NCBI RefSeq assembly: GCF_030408815.1
Contig: NZ_CP047355.1
Coordinates: 496,001 to 560,000, forward strand
Direction: 5' to 3'
Length of the DNA: 64,000 bases
DNA from: Corynebacterium freiburgense
Lineage (GTDB): Bacteria > Actinomycetota > Actinomycetes > Mycobacteriales > Mycobacteriaceae
This document shows positions 26,101 to 34,631 of the stretch, piece after piece. The translations under genes were made by a program, and so were the position numbers. Below the pieces are notes generated by a model, which had not been told where the DNA came from, searched no databases, and worked only from the letters and a program-made list of their open reading frames with translations. The first letter of the stretch is position 1. Each line of letters opens with the position of its first letter.

Positions 26101-26829
26101 GTGGGCGCAGAATGCACGGTGAGTGAAGAACCAGATGTATTGGAAACTGATCAACTTCGGTTCGAAGATGCAGAATCCACTGTCGAGGTTGTTGCTGCAA
26201 AAATCACCGCTAAGGGAGGTACGTCAGAAACCACGCTGCGTAATGTATACACCGAATTGGGCAAAGTGCAGATTGCAACAGCCCTTGACGGAATTGCGAG
26301 CGACATTATTGATAAGGACAATACGTATACCTTCGAAGCATCTTGGAAGGAAAACGGGCAAGAATACGTTGAGGAGTTCAATGTTCGCAATGGTGAAACC
26401 TATAAGGAATTGCCGCCACTTCCAGTTGGGACCCCGGTTTCCATCCAAGAAGTACTGCCAGAAAAGAACCCAATTGTGCACTGGGGAGTCCCAAGCTATT
26501 TGAGCGATCCGCAGGATGCATTGACCAATCACGGTGATGGCAATGTCACCCTATATGTGCAACCCCGAGACATATCCGAACAAGGCGTCAAACTTACGGT
26601 TACCAATATGGCGAACCCTCCCGCATGGTGGCTTGCGGTTCCGCTTGCGCCCTTGGTTATGGGCAAACCAGTGGAAGCTGCCCCACGCGTATCGACGCCC
26701 CCCGACCCCGAAAAAATCCAACCTGCAGCGAATATTCAACCCAAGCAATACCCACTGCACTGGGTCTACATTCTCGTAGCTATAGCAAGTATTGCTGCCA
26801 CAACCCTATGGTGGCGCCGACGTAACTAG
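23101..26829 (+). CDS. Large secreted adhesin-like protein with seven DUF5979-type repeats
   Basis: A 1242-residue cell-surface protein. A signal peptide covers about residues 1-37. Residues 40-410 resemble two adhesin Ig-like domains (GDTMTVQLPEWL is the typical strand). Seven repeats of about 100 residues start at about 421, 521, 637, 737, 840, 945 and 1054, with openings such as GMFRIDNAV, SRFQIVNHI, GTFTVRNKV and GTLRINNAV, and each of the first six has a Cys pair (Y-x-C in an early strand, G-T-x-C later) that could form a disulfide. The seventh lacks both Cys. C-terminal hydrophobic helix near 1215-1236 ends RRRN; no LPXTG. Likely adhesion; ligand unknown. Converges on a small surface protein gene with four bases of overlap. 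Confidence 0.8.
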   Translation: MSRMHPIQRKTSLRVFWVLIAVLVLILGSSSLVVAYAETVDHAEKYGQELSIKRNKVDVESESYVQSPLRHGEELQSTFTWVVPKGDPRPNPGDTMTVQLPEWLRPTQDHTDLKAGDYTTCSWTKAEKEVVCTFTDKVKNEKDKDKELSGHFVLGMIALENNGTNPIYWGAKETNVFNLVVGSTSDKVEPPSEDTHLQLAPNENARSGPITQSLHSFREVEYDGESYVRLQWVVDVPAENFDLAQSLTLHDKLQEVKSDAWGGWTVPQYLAPDMEIEILRRDGGALERGVWDASEHGCAAAMEQGIDCADLVATIRGNEVMERPGRIVEGIKVEGGIQEEQWHEKLPTEFKVKMSPLVKGAAYRIVFYTFVPAENLPEHGAEEKAIARNTLDLNGLTIQSDEQAEIFTQPTDGSGATATMGMFRIDNAVVGDAGKAEEKEFRFDFDCEGTTGTLTANARRTSKESPKFRHGTTCVVTQDAESVQIDGFKLDVGENPRTIVIEAGEVKALRFGSVYQAPPKSGTFAAQARVADPKPAGVDPQAEYTLRYECDKPSNDGSVQGPGELKVLGDGSIAESPEFLAGTKCTIHGTDEEAAALPDQNLVAHLDKTDIVVPVGSGASTPVATVQLLNTYVPQVSRFQIVNHIEGTDALTRPLMYRYECGAARGELEALPGQTVDSPEFPVGTKCKVELDVTSAEVPGFDVVSDPMEKRKEVTIGKAQEPFVPVEFHHVYAPEMGTFTVRNKVVTVGNKGRVPEVFDFAYTCTKSDGAPIEGKITGVADGQSKESEPIPTGYRCFVRGEDPQSAGSTLVTDIGSPVQIAKGNTPQVEVTHAYARGKGDLAITMKLEDPKASTVGGTYAFEYECKPPEDKPELGAVSGIIGAIGAGDSATSESIPEGSVCTVTQHDTGHPSGDLANSGFNSVLVLERNKNPQMQAVRKYDDWRGTLRINNAVAGSGANAPQVKDHKIRVSYSCVSNDVLVAEGIQTLPPGESMDIKDIHVGAECTVSEEPDVLETDQLRFEDAESTVEVVAAKITAKGGTSETTLRNVYTELGKVQIATALDGIASDIIDKDNTYTFEASWKENGQEYVEEFNVRNGETYKELPPLPVGTPVSIQEVLPEKNPIVHWGVPSYLSDPQDALTNHGDGNVTLYVQPRDISEQGVKLTVTNMANPPAWWLAVPLAPLVMGKPVEAAPRVSTPPDPEKIQPAANIQPKQYPLHWVYILVAIASIAATTLWWRRRN

Positions 26830-27533
26830 CCGGTTGCCCTGGAATGACGATTCGGCTTTCGTGAATTCCACCAAGCTCGAGCTGCAATAAGCGCCACAAT
26901 GAGAGCACCACCACCGACATACCAAGGCCATGTCGGTGGTGGTGCTATTTCATTGGCACAAGATTCCAAAGAAGACTTTAATGCTGATTGCAAAGCGTTA
27001 TATTGTTTGCGTTGGTCTTCTTGGCTGAGCTTTTGAATACGAAGTTCATCAAGCCGGGAGTGTCGATTAGCCTCGAGTTTTTCAAGGGCGCTGGCAGCGG
27101 GGTCATTGCTAATTGCTTCCGCTGCTGCCAGTGTTTGTTCATATGAATAGCTAGTTTGAAAATCTGGATTTTGGGTAAAACCCGAATTCTGTGAGGAAAG
27201 CTCCGCTAGTGATTCCGGCACGCCTGCCGCGGTAAGTTTGGCCTGTAGTTCACCTGCAATCGGTGCCTGCTCTTCATCATAACGACGTAGTTCTTCGGCA
27301 AAACCAGCGATTTCTTTATCTAGTTCCGCCACACGCTGCTCCCGTGCGGAAGATTCAATACCATCCCAAAATTTCAAAAGTTTATCTTGGTCTTCTGGGC
27401 TAATTATGCATTGCTCGTTGTTTACCGAAACATGAATACTCGGTGTGGATGGGGTTGCTCCAGCTAATTGTGAGGGGAGTAGAAGAGCAGAGCAACCAAT
27501 GGTGGCAACAATAGAAGCAATGAAGCGATTCAT
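26826..27533 (-). CDS. Secreted coiled-coil protein with C-terminal membrane anchor
   Basis: A 235-residue protein: signal peptide (residues 1-26, ending LAGATP), an EQCIISPEDQ segment, then about 130 residues of Glu/Ala/Lys/Gln-rich helix predicted as coiled coil, a Cys pair (positions near 42 and 193, possible disulfide), and one transmembrane segment at about 205-222 (WYVGGGALIVALIAARAW) with a basic tail RKPNRHSR. I do not recognise a family. It lies tail to tail with the large adhesin-like gene. Placement and architecture (exported, membrane-anchored, no LPXTG) suggest a role at the envelope surface. Confidence 0.65.
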   Translation of the reverse strand: MNRFIASIVATIGCSALLLPSQLAGATPSTPSIHVSVNNEQCIISPEDQDKLLKFWDGIESSAREQRVAELDKEIAGFAEELRRYDEEQAPIAGELQAKLTAAGVPESLAELSSQNSGFTQNPDFQTSYSYEQTLAAAEAISNDPAASALEKLEANRHSRLDELRIQKLSQEDQRKQYNALQSALKSSLESCANEIAPPPTWPWYVGGGALIVALIAARAWWNSRKPNRHSRATG

Positions 27534-27755
27534 ATGGACGAGGGTACAAGAACTTTTGTAAATGCACTTCTGTTGCGACCGTTTTGAAGTAATACCAGGT
27601 AAACAAATGCACGATTACTCGTTGTTTTAGTAATATTTCTGTTAATTAAATATTTTCTAGCAAATTAATAACAAATGAGTGTATTGAAATCGCCAAAATA
27701 TTTAAATTGGGCGTAATGTAAGTTGCGTATACCTATTCAATTCTTTGCAGCGATT

Positions 27756-27774
27756 TAGTCCATTATTTGGACTA
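27756..27774. promoter_or_regulatory. Perfect palindrome in the cstA leader
   Basis: TAGTCCA-TTATT-TGGACTA, arms of seven, 36 bases before the cstA ATG. It could be an operator or a small RNA hairpin. It does not match the GlxR consensus (TGTGAN6TCACA). The region 27534-27755 is AT-rich and otherwise featureless. Confidence 0.5.
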
Positions 27775-27810
27775 TTTCATTGTTGAACCTTGAGGAAAGG
27801 ACACGATGTC

Positions 27811-30045
27811 ATGCTGACAAAAGATGCAGAACCAGTGTCAAAACCGGAGTATGTGTATTCGAAGGCATCCGAATTGCCGGTAGGCATACGGCCCAGCGCA
27901 ACCATGACTATAGGTAAGAAAATTGCCTTACTTATTGTGGCGATCGTCGCCGCTTTGGGCTGGGGGATTATTGCCACTGCTCGTGGGGAAACCGTAAATG
28001 CTGTATGGCTGGTGTTCGCGGCAGTGGGATCCTACATTATCGGTTTTACCTTCTATGCGCGTCTTATTGAATACAAAATAGTTCGGCCTCGTGATGACCG
28101 AGCAACACCGGCAGAGTATGCAAATGACGGCAAAGACTTTATGCCCACGGACCGTCGAGTACTTTTTGGCCACCATTTTGCAGCCATTGCTGGTGCTGGC
28201 CCATTGGTAGGTCCGGTTATGTCCGCTCAAATGGGGTACCTTCCCGGTACGTTATGGATTGTTATTGGTGTGATTTTCGCCGGGGCGGTGCAAGATTACC
28301 TTGTACTGTGGGTATCCACCCGCAGAAAAGGACGTTCCCTAGGGCAAATGATTCGCGATGAAATGGGTGCCGTAGGTGGTGTAGCAGGCATTATTGCGGT
28401 AATCACAATCATGCTTATTATTATCGCGGTGCTTGCACTGGTGGTAGTGAATGCTCTAGCAGAAAGCCCTTGGGGCGTATTCTCTATTTCAATGACCGTG
28501 CCTATCGCACTATTTATGGGCATATATTTGCGCTATCTTCGCCCAGGGCGGGTCAGTGAAGTTTCACTTATTGGTGTTTTGCTTCTCCTGCTTTCAATAA
28601 TCGCTGGAGGATGGGTTGCTGACACCCAATGGGGCGTCGAAATGTTCACTTGGTCGAAAGTTACGCTTGCATGGGTGCTGATTGGTTACGGCGTGGTCGC
28701 AGCGATTCTGCCTGTGTGGCTTTTATTGGCGCCCCGAGATTATCTTTCAACGTTTATGAAAGTCGGCGTAATTGCATTATTGGCAGTAGGTATTCTTATC
28801 GACCGGCCAGAAGTGCATATGCCAGCGGTAACCTCTTTTGCTTTGGAAGGAAATGGCCCGGTATTTGCCGGAAACCTCTTCCCATTTCTCTTTATTACCA
28901 TTGCATGCGGTGCACTTTCAGGATTCCATGCGCTTATCTCTTCGGGTACAACACCGAAACTTGTAGAAAAAGAATCGCAGATGCGCACCATTGGTTATGG
29001 CGGCATGCTTTTGGAATCATTTGTGGCAATTATGGCTCTGATTACTGCTGTTATTCTTGATCGCCATGTGTATTTTGCAATGAATTCACCAACGGCGAAA
29101 ACCGGAAGAAATGAGCAACAAGCCGCGGAATTTGTAAATTCCCTTGGGCTGCCAGGTGCGGATATTACAGCTGCACAATTATCCGAAGCCGCCGCCGCAG
29201 TAGGGGAACATACGGTGGTATCTCGGACGGGTGGCGCACCGACACTCGCATTCGGTATGTCCGAAGTACTTACTAATATCTTTGGGCATCCAGAAATGCA
29301 GGCATTTTGGTATCACTTTGCCATTATGTTTGAAGCATTATTTATCTTAACTACCGTAGATGCAGGCACTCGTGTGGCACGCTTTATGATGACAGATACC
29401 CTGGCGAATGTCCCAGGCCTTGGACGGTTTAAAGACCCAACATGGACTGTTGGCAACTGGGTTTCCACAATCGCAGTGTGCTCACTATGGGGTGCAATTC
29501 TGCTTATGGGTGTTACTGATCCGCTCGGTGGTATTAACGTACTGTTCCCGCTTTTTGGTATTGCCAATCAGCTCCTTGCCGCAATCGCACTTTCGCTAGT
29601 GCTTGTTGTTGTGGTGAAGAAAGGGTATTACAAGTGGGCATGGATACCAGGAGTGCCGCTTGTGTGGGATGTTGTAGTGACCATGACTGCATCATGGCAA
29701 AAGGTGTTCTCCGATAATCCCGCAATTGGGTATTGGGCGCAGCATTACCGCTTTAAAGACGCCGCCGCCCAAGGGCTTACTGAGTTTGGTAGCGCCAAAT
29801 CACCAGAGGCTATCGACGCCGTGATCCGCAATACCGCAATACAGGGGTCACTGTCCGTACTCTTCGCAGTCCTTGTACTGATTGTTCTTGGTGCTGCCAT
29901 AGCTGCCTGCATAAAGGCAATCCGTGGTCAAAATGAAACCACGGAAGAACCATTCCAACCCTCAGCGCTTTTTGCGCCCAGTGGGTTAATGGCTACTGCG
30001 GCAGAAAAAGAACTGCTTAAGGAGTGGAATGCGCAGCATCAGTAA
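27811..30045 (+). CDS. cstA: Carbon starvation protein CstA (pyruvate/peptide transporter family)
   Basis: A 744-residue polytopic membrane protein with many hydrophobic segments. It carries CstA landmarks HHFAAIAGAGPLVGPVM (about residues 115-131), LWVSTRRKGRSLGQ, ALSGFHALISSGTTPK near 370 and GANQLLAAIALSL-like GIANQLLAAIALSL near 595. Family members import pyruvate or peptides under carbon limitation; in corynebacteria cstA has been linked to pyruvate uptake. GAGGAAAGGA precedes; ATG 27811 is preferred over an in-frame TTG seven codons upstream. The YbdD-like gene overlaps its end by 17 bases, which is the standard CstA partner arrangement. Confidence 0.92.
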   Translation: MLTKDAEPVSKPEYVYSKASELPVGIRPSATMTIGKKIALLIVAIVAALGWGIIATARGETVNAVWLVFAAVGSYIIGFTFYARLIEYKIVRPRDDRATPAEYANDGKDFMPTDRRVLFGHHFAAIAGAGPLVGPVMSAQMGYLPGTLWIVIGVIFAGAVQDYLVLWVSTRRKGRSLGQMIRDEMGAVGGVAGIIAVITIMLIIIAVLALVVVNALAESPWGVFSISMTVPIALFMGIYLRYLRPGRVSEVSLIGVLLLLLSIIAGGWVADTQWGVEMFTWSKVTLAWVLIGYGVVAAILPVWLLLAPRDYLSTFMKVGVIALLAVGILIDRPEVHMPAVTSFALEGNGPVFAGNLFPFLFITIACGALSGFHALISSGTTPKLVEKESQMRTIGYGGMLLESFVAIMALITAVILDRHVYFAMNSPTAKTGRNEQQAAEFVNSLGLPGADITAAQLSEAAAAVGEHTVVSRTGGAPTLAFGMSEVLTNIFGHPEMQAFWYHFAIMFEALFILTTVDAGTRVARFMMTDTLANVPGLGRFKDPTWTVGNWVSTIAVCSLWGAILLMGVTDPLGGINVLFPLFGIANQLLAAIALSLVLVVVVKKGYYKWAWIPGVPLVWDVVVTMTASWQKVFSDNPAIGYWAQHYRFKDAAAQGLTEFGSAKSPEAIDAVIRNTAIQGSLSVLFAVLVLIVLGAAIAACIKAIRGQNETTEEPFQPSALFAPSGLMATAAEKELLKEWNAQHQ

Positions 30046-30220
30046 AGCACTTCTAGCTTGCTGGCGATATATGGGTGATGTGTTAGGGGAGCGTGACTAT
30101 GAAAAGTACGTCGCTTACTTACAACACAAACATCCCTGCGCGGACATTCCAACCGAGCGTGAATACTGGCGCATGCGTTGGGCCGATCAAGAAATGAACC
30201 CAAAAGGAAGGTGCTGCTAG
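30029..30220 (+). CDS. YbdD/YjiX family small protein, CstA partner
   Basis: A 63-residue DUF466 protein: ACWRYMGDVLGERDYEKYV followed by YLQHKHPCADIPTEREYWRMRW, which is the family signature. Genes of this family almost always follow cstA or btsT and appear needed for transporter function. AAGGAG precedes the ATG by five bases. It overlaps the next gene on the opposite strand by four bases. Confidence 0.88.
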   Translation: MRSISKALLACWRYMGDVLGERDYEKYVAYLQHKHPCADIPTEREYWRMRWADQEMNPKGRCC

Positions 30221-31635
30221 AACTCAATATCATCTGCAACGCCAGGCATTTCTGAAACTAATTCGGCTTGCCTGGCTTGCACTCGGGTAATAATTTCATG
30301 CACTTGAGATACATCAGACATCCAAGTGACTCCCGCAGCTGTTGCCTCAGAAAGTGATACGCCGTAACACTCTTCAATAAAGTCACCAGCATCAATACCA
30401 ACCTCGGTGGCAGCATTTACTGCCGCAGCTACCTCAATATAAAAATCCCGATCGGAAATTAAGCGCTTGGAATTATCGGGAGAAGGTTCGGCAGGAAAAA
30501 GCGGGTGTGGTTGGGAAATAAACGAGTTGTAATTTTTTCCAACGGTTTCGGGGAATACCTCAATGCGTTGTTGCCATTCCATTGCGGCCTCATCCCACTG
30601 TTTACGGCTAATCCCCAAGACTGTCAAAATATCTGAAACTGGCGCACCACTATGAATTTTTCCCGACGCTGCAACATAGTCATGCAGCGTAACTCCCTCC
30701 ACGGGAGATAATTCATATGGGGTTGCTGGGATTCGCTTGGTTTTTTGAGTTTTACGTTCTTTAGGCTGAACGGGGGGCTGAGAAATCTCTGGAGATGGTT
30801 CTACAACCTCAATGGGTTCTGGAGTCTCAGTGGGTTTTGGAGCCTCAATGGGTTTTGGTGCTGCGTCTGGGGCGGATTCCGGGGTGGTATCAGTCTTGGG
30901 TTGTTCAGCAGATGTCTCAACATGTGCGGGGGCGTCTGGGGCTACAGAAGCTTCCAGGGCTTTAGACACAGGCAGTGTCGGCTGGTGCGTTTCGGTGGGT
31001 GTTTGTAAAAAAGTGCCGAAGAGTAAATTGCGTAAACAATAAAACCGAATTGCAATATGTGCGAGATCAATAGCTCGCTCCCGGCGCTGGTCTATATCCA
31101 GGTTTTGGTGAACGTAAGCTTCTATGCCTTGGCGGTATTGGTCTAGTACTTCGTAGAGTTGAATATTCCCAAGCGAAAGAGTCCTACCGCCAAGAAAATC
31201 ACTGGAGTGTGAAAGTTTAGGGCAGGTAGTTTCAATGTGCTTTGTCCAAGCTTCGAATTGTTGGTGCGCGTGTATTTGGTCTCCAATATCTGCATAGAAG
31301 ACGGCATCAACGTGTGGATTGAGGATTTGTTCCCAGAGACTAAACCATTGCTCGGCGTGAGCAAGAGCTTCTGGTGATTGATCGTTTGAAGGTTTAGTGA
31401 GAAATGGGGTGATCTCTGGTCGGAAAAAATCGGAATCTTGAACTGGTATTTGGAATGGGTGGGCGATAAATGGTGTGTCGTCGGGTCGAAAACCGGAGGT
31501 TGCTCCGTCAGGATTGGGAATACCGGTGTTGAGTGAATCGGGGTGGGGGTAAAAAACATTGCTTGATGCAAAGTTGCTACTTTGCTCTGGTGTGGACTCA
31601 GAGCCTAGGAGCTTCCGAAAAAATTTTCCGAACAC
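30217..31635 (-). CDS. Uncharacterised accessory protein with Pro/Glu-rich linker (possibly DUF6620-like)
   Basis: A 472-residue cytosolic protein of unknown function. Residues 1-240 are a variable helical region; about 240-295 is a Pro/Glu/Thr linker (PKPTETPEPIEVVEPSPE); about 310-400 holds the block PVEGVTLHDYVAASGKIHSGAPVSDILTVL split here only by my description, with ISRKQWDEAAMEWQQR, which recalls the DUF6620 family (from memory, not searched); the last 70 residues are a second, shorter copy of the fold (GVSLSEATAAGVTW). GTG start behind AAGGAAAAGGGA. It follows the coiled-coil zinc-ribbon gene by 32 bases and is probably its operon partner. Confidence 0.5.
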   Translation of the reverse strand: MFGKFFRKLLGSESTPEQSSNFASSNVFYPHPDSLNTGIPNPDGATSGFRPDDTPFIAHPFQIPVQDSDFFRPEITPFLTKPSNDQSPEALAHAEQWFSLWEQILNPHVDAVFYADIGDQIHAHQQFEAWTKHIETTCPKLSHSSDFLGGRTLSLGNIQLYEVLDQYRQGIEAYVHQNLDIDQRRERAIDLAHIAIRFYCLRNLLFGTFLQTPTETHQPTLPVSKALEASVAPDAPAHVETSAEQPKTDTTPESAPDAAPKPIEAPKPTETPEPIEVVEPSPEISQPPVQPKERKTQKTKRIPATPYELSPVEGVTLHDYVAASGKIHSGAPVSDILTVLGISRKQWDEAAMEWQQRIEVFPETVGKNYNSFISQPHPLFPAEPSPDNSKRLISDRDFYIEVAAAVNAATEVGIDAGDFIEECYGVSLSEATAAGVTWMSDVSQVHEIITRVQARQAELVSEMPGVADDIEF

Positions 31636-31667
31636 GTGTGTTCCCTTTTCCTTTGCGTTGCATGAAT

Positions 31668-32690
31668 TTATACCTCTGGCTGTTGGCGAGCTATCCGTGA
31701 GTACTTAGCCCACAACTTGTGGGTGAAAGAATTATCTAGAACAGAAGCGGCTACCTCACAACCAGGACGGGTTAAATCATGGACAATACCAGTAACGATT
31801 CCCACAAAAACAGTATCGTTTTGAGCGCGGAAATCCTTTAAAGTGTCCCCTAAACTACCCATCACATTGTAGTAGGTTGTATCTGTTTTGCGCAGGCCTG
31901 CGGGTTCAATACTCGAGTGTTTCTTGCTATGGGCTTCCATAAACACGGCGCGGCGCAAAGAATCCACCTGGGTGGGGGCATACCCAGGGAGCAATTCAAT
32001 AAGATGCCGGTGTCGTGTTAAGGCATATTTGATGCGTGCAACAATAAGTTGCCCAGGCCATGTGGTCGGGGCTTTTGCAATTCGGTCGAGTTCGGCTTTT
32101 AATGTGGCGGTTCTACTATCAGCTAGAGCTTCTGCCCATTGTGGGGCAACTTGCATATTTGTAGTAGGCGTAAACAAAGTCTGTGTACCGCACACAGAGC
32201 ACCGCAGATATTTCGCTTGATAATACAATTCGGGAATAGCCACTGGGGCGCCACATGATTTGCACTTGAATTTGGCCTCCGCTTCTTTCCAATCTGCGAT
32301 AGCCTGCTTGAAATGTCGCTCTGCTTCACTATTAGTTGATGGCGCAAAGACATCATCTGTAAGCGCACGTATTTCTTTTTCGAACTCTTCCACGTCAGAT
32401 TCTGCTTGAAGGTAAATTTTTCGAATCTGCGGGTCTTTGTCATTAGCGAATGCTTCAAATCGTTCTTGAAAAATATTTTCTCCGCGTTCGGTAATATCTT
32501 GCATTTGCTTGCGTAAAGCGGTTTCGAACGTGGCATATTGACGATCAATTTCAGCCTGATCCTGGGAACTAGGCTCCGGCGTGACTGTTTTTGCCTCAGC
32601 AGTAATTTCAACCGCACGTTCCTTTAACTTGCCCAGGAATACTTCAAGACGATCACGCAATTCAATGATCTGATCAAGATTATGGCTCAT
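31668..32690 (-). CDS. Coiled-coil/zinc-ribbon protein of unknown function
   Basis: A 340-residue protein: N-terminal coiled coil (about residues 3-135, heptad-rich, many Glu/Lys), then a zinc ribbon (about 142-170) with FKCKSCGAPVAIPELYYQ and LRCSVCGTQTLF, i.e. four Cys in CxxC...CxxC spacing, then a globular C-terminal domain of about 170 residues with DSLRRAVFMEAHSKKHSS and a DTTYYNVMGSLGDTLKDF block. GGAAGGGAG precedes the ATG by six bases. No known family is recognised by me. With the 472-residue partner and the SMI1/KNR4 gene it forms a small accessory island. Confidence 0.6.
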   Translation of the reverse strand: MSHNLDQIIELRDRLEVFLGKLKERAVEITAEAKTVTPEPSSQDQAEIDRQYATFETALRKQMQDITERGENIFQERFEAFANDKDPQIRKIYLQAESDVEEFEKEIRALTDDVFAPSTNSEAERHFKQAIADWKEAEAKFKCKSCGAPVAIPELYYQAKYLRCSVCGTQTLFTPTTNMQVAPQWAEALADSRTATLKAELDRIAKAPTTWPGQLIVARIKYALTRHRHLIELLPGYAPTQVDSLRRAVFMEAHSKKHSSIEPAGLRKTDTTYYNVMGSLGDTLKDFRAQNDTVFVGIVTGIVHDLTRPGCEVAASVLDNSFTHKLWAKYSRIARQQPEV

Positions 32691-32963
32691 TTAAAACTCC
32701 CTTCCGGGGCTACTACGGATACTAAATTCCATACATGACTTGATCACTAATATTCACCATCTACCATAGTGAGCTTCTGCTGAGATAGCGGCCCAGGAAT
32801 AACAGAGGTAATGTCTGGCCTCTAACCATTCCTAAAACCGGAGAGAATTCACGTAATCAAACCCTAATAATTATGCGCGTCTTATCTCAGAAATTCACAA
32901 TTTATTTAGTTAAGACCACATAGGTAATGCTCGCGGAAAAGCGATCAGTAGCACAATATGAGT

Positions 32964-33722
32964 TTAGGTTAATCGTCCCTGTGCCCATGAGAAAACCTGG
33001 GCGTTTCGGACTGGGTGCCAAGACTGTGAGTGGGGGTCCAAAAACTCTGCATCAGCCGGAATATCATTATTACGTTTAAGCTTTGCGATGTCGCTAAGCG
33101 TCATGCCCCGCAATGTATTTGTGGCAATACAATAACGCATAGCCTGTTTGCCTTCCGAACTTATTTTCGGGAATGTGATCATGTCTGGCAGGTCTTTACG
33201 CCGTGCAATGGAAAGGCGAAATGGATCCGCTTGCAGATCTAGCCAATCTTGAAAACTCAACGGTTGGGATGTTATCGGGTGTAACCGTGGGCGAAGTATT
33301 GCACAGTCGGTATTGATGTTATACATCCATACTTGGCCAGCGGCGGCACCCCGTAACACCAATATGGTGTGCTCGATGCAGCCTTCATCGGCAAGAAACG
33401 CAATCCCCCTGGTGGCCGGTAATTCCCATTCATGCCGAATATAGGCGTATAAATCTTTTTGGAGTGCCTCGAGTTCGGCCTCGGAGTTCACTGTTTCCTG
33501 GCGTTTCCAAAAAAGCTCCGGGGTAGAAGCTTCAAAAGTCTTTTCGGGGGTGAATGGAAAGTCTTGCGACCAGTCAGTGGGCACAAGTGGTTCGCCATAG
33601 AAAAACCCCCAGATTTTCGTGTCTGCATTCGATTTGTCAAGAAGAAAATCTCGGTAATCCGAAGGTAATCTACACCCTAAATTCGACTCGGCCCGGCGGA
33701 TTCGTTTCTTATGGTCATGCAT
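32964..33722 (-). CDS. SMI1/KNR4 family protein
   Basis: A 252-residue protein with the SMI1/KNR4 (SUKH) fold in its N-terminal part: RRAESNLGCRLPSDYRDFLLDKSN is the standard opening, followed by a strand-rich core (GIAFLADEGCIEHTILVLRG) and IQAQWHP-like PHSQSWHPVRN near the end. Many bacterial members are immunity proteins for polymorphic toxins; others are housekeeping. There is no visible toxin neighbour. The 273-base gap upstream of the coiled-coil gene, 32691-32963, contains no gene. Confidence 0.75.
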   Translation of the reverse strand: MHDHKKRIRRAESNLGCRLPSDYRDFLLDKSNADTKIWGFFYGEPLVPTDWSQDFPFTPEKTFEASTPELFWKRQETVNSEAELEALQKDLYAYIRHEWELPATRGIAFLADEGCIEHTILVLRGAAAGQVWMYNINTDCAILRPRLHPITSQPLSFQDWLDLQADPFRLSIARRKDLPDMITFPKISSEGKQAMRYCIATNTLRGMTLSDIAKLKRNNDIPADAEFLDPHSQSWHPVRNAQVFSWAQGRLT

Positions 33723-33794
33723 GTGCCCGAATGCCCCTCACTATGGTTTTCTAGTGGAAAGAAATGCCCTTAGTGTACCTGGTACATAGGGGTA

Positions 33795-34613
33795 CTACCT
33801 CTGGATAATTGGGAAGCATACTTCGGTGACCCAGCGACTGGGGTCTGAGGTTTGAGCGGGGCTGATATGGTAGATATTGAACATTTTGTCGGTTTCAAGG
33901 TTGCGTTCGGCGAGGTATGTGCCAATCGCTCTAGTGGCGGTGGGCATTTGGGAATAATCTCCGTGCAATACCGCACTTACGACCCTTTGTTCAGGCACCT
34001 GGGTGCATTGTAGGGCGCCACTGGTTGGAAAATCGTGAGCGATTTGAATCCAAACCTCGACATCGACATCAGATTCTCGATATTCCGGATCGTGGAATAT
34101 CGCCCCTGATATGCCGCCTGCTGGAAATGTGACGTCTGCTTGTTGGAGTAAGGGTTCTATCTCTTGCCACAGTACGTATTCATTATGGTAGGTTTCAATG
34201 ATTTTACGCAGACTAGCTGTGGTCATTGCAGGAATTACTCGTTCGGCTACCTCCGTCATAGTTGCTTGTCCTTGTAGCTGGCATGTGAGTCGATCTAGGG
34301 CTGCTAATCGAGCATGGAGTTCGTCTCTTTGCTTATTAAGGGTGTGCCGTTGCTGTTCGAGCAAACGCGCCACGACTACAGGATTTTCTCGCTTGGCTAA
34401 AACTTCGGCGATGGTTTCTACAGCATATCCGGCATCACGAAGTTGCACTACCAATTGCGCATCCTCGACCTGTTCAGGGAGATAGAACCTGTGTCCGTTA
34501 AAAACGTCTACTTTTGCAGGTGTTAAGATGCCGTGATTTTGGTAATAGCGCAGCATTCGAATACTTATATTTGAAAGCCGCGAGAACATTCCAATTTTTA
34601 GCAGGCCATCCAT
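33795..34613 (-). CDS. MerR-family regulator with GyrI-like effector domain
   Basis: A 272-residue regulator. The N-terminal MerR winged helix (about residues 5-75) has GMFSRLSNISIRMLRYYQNHGILTP and EQVEDAQLVVQLRDAGYAVETI split across the linker; a coiled-coil dimerisation helix follows to about 120; the rest is a GyrI-like (BmrR-type) ligand-binding domain, with VDVEVWIQI and VVSAVLHGDYSQMP. Such regulators sense drugs or amphipathic compounds and activate export genes from overspaced promoters. The gene upstream in the same operon encodes a free-standing copy of the effector domain. Target gene is not obvious; the DUF418 gene next upstream is a candidate. Confidence 0.85.
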   Translation of the reverse strand: MDGLLKIGMFSRLSNISIRMLRYYQNHGILTPAKVDVFNGHRFYLPEQVEDAQLVVQLRDAGYAVETIAEVLAKRENPVVVARLLEQQRHTLNKQRDELHARLAALDRLTCQLQGQATMTEVAERVIPAMTTASLRKIIETYHNEYVLWQEIEPLLQQADVTFPAGGISGAIFHDPEYRESDVDVEVWIQIAHDFPTSGALQCTQVPEQRVVSAVLHGDYSQMPTATRAIGTYLAERNLETDKMFNIYHISPAQTSDPSRWVTEVCFPIIQR

Positions 34614-34631
34614 CGCATTTCCGTTATTTTG

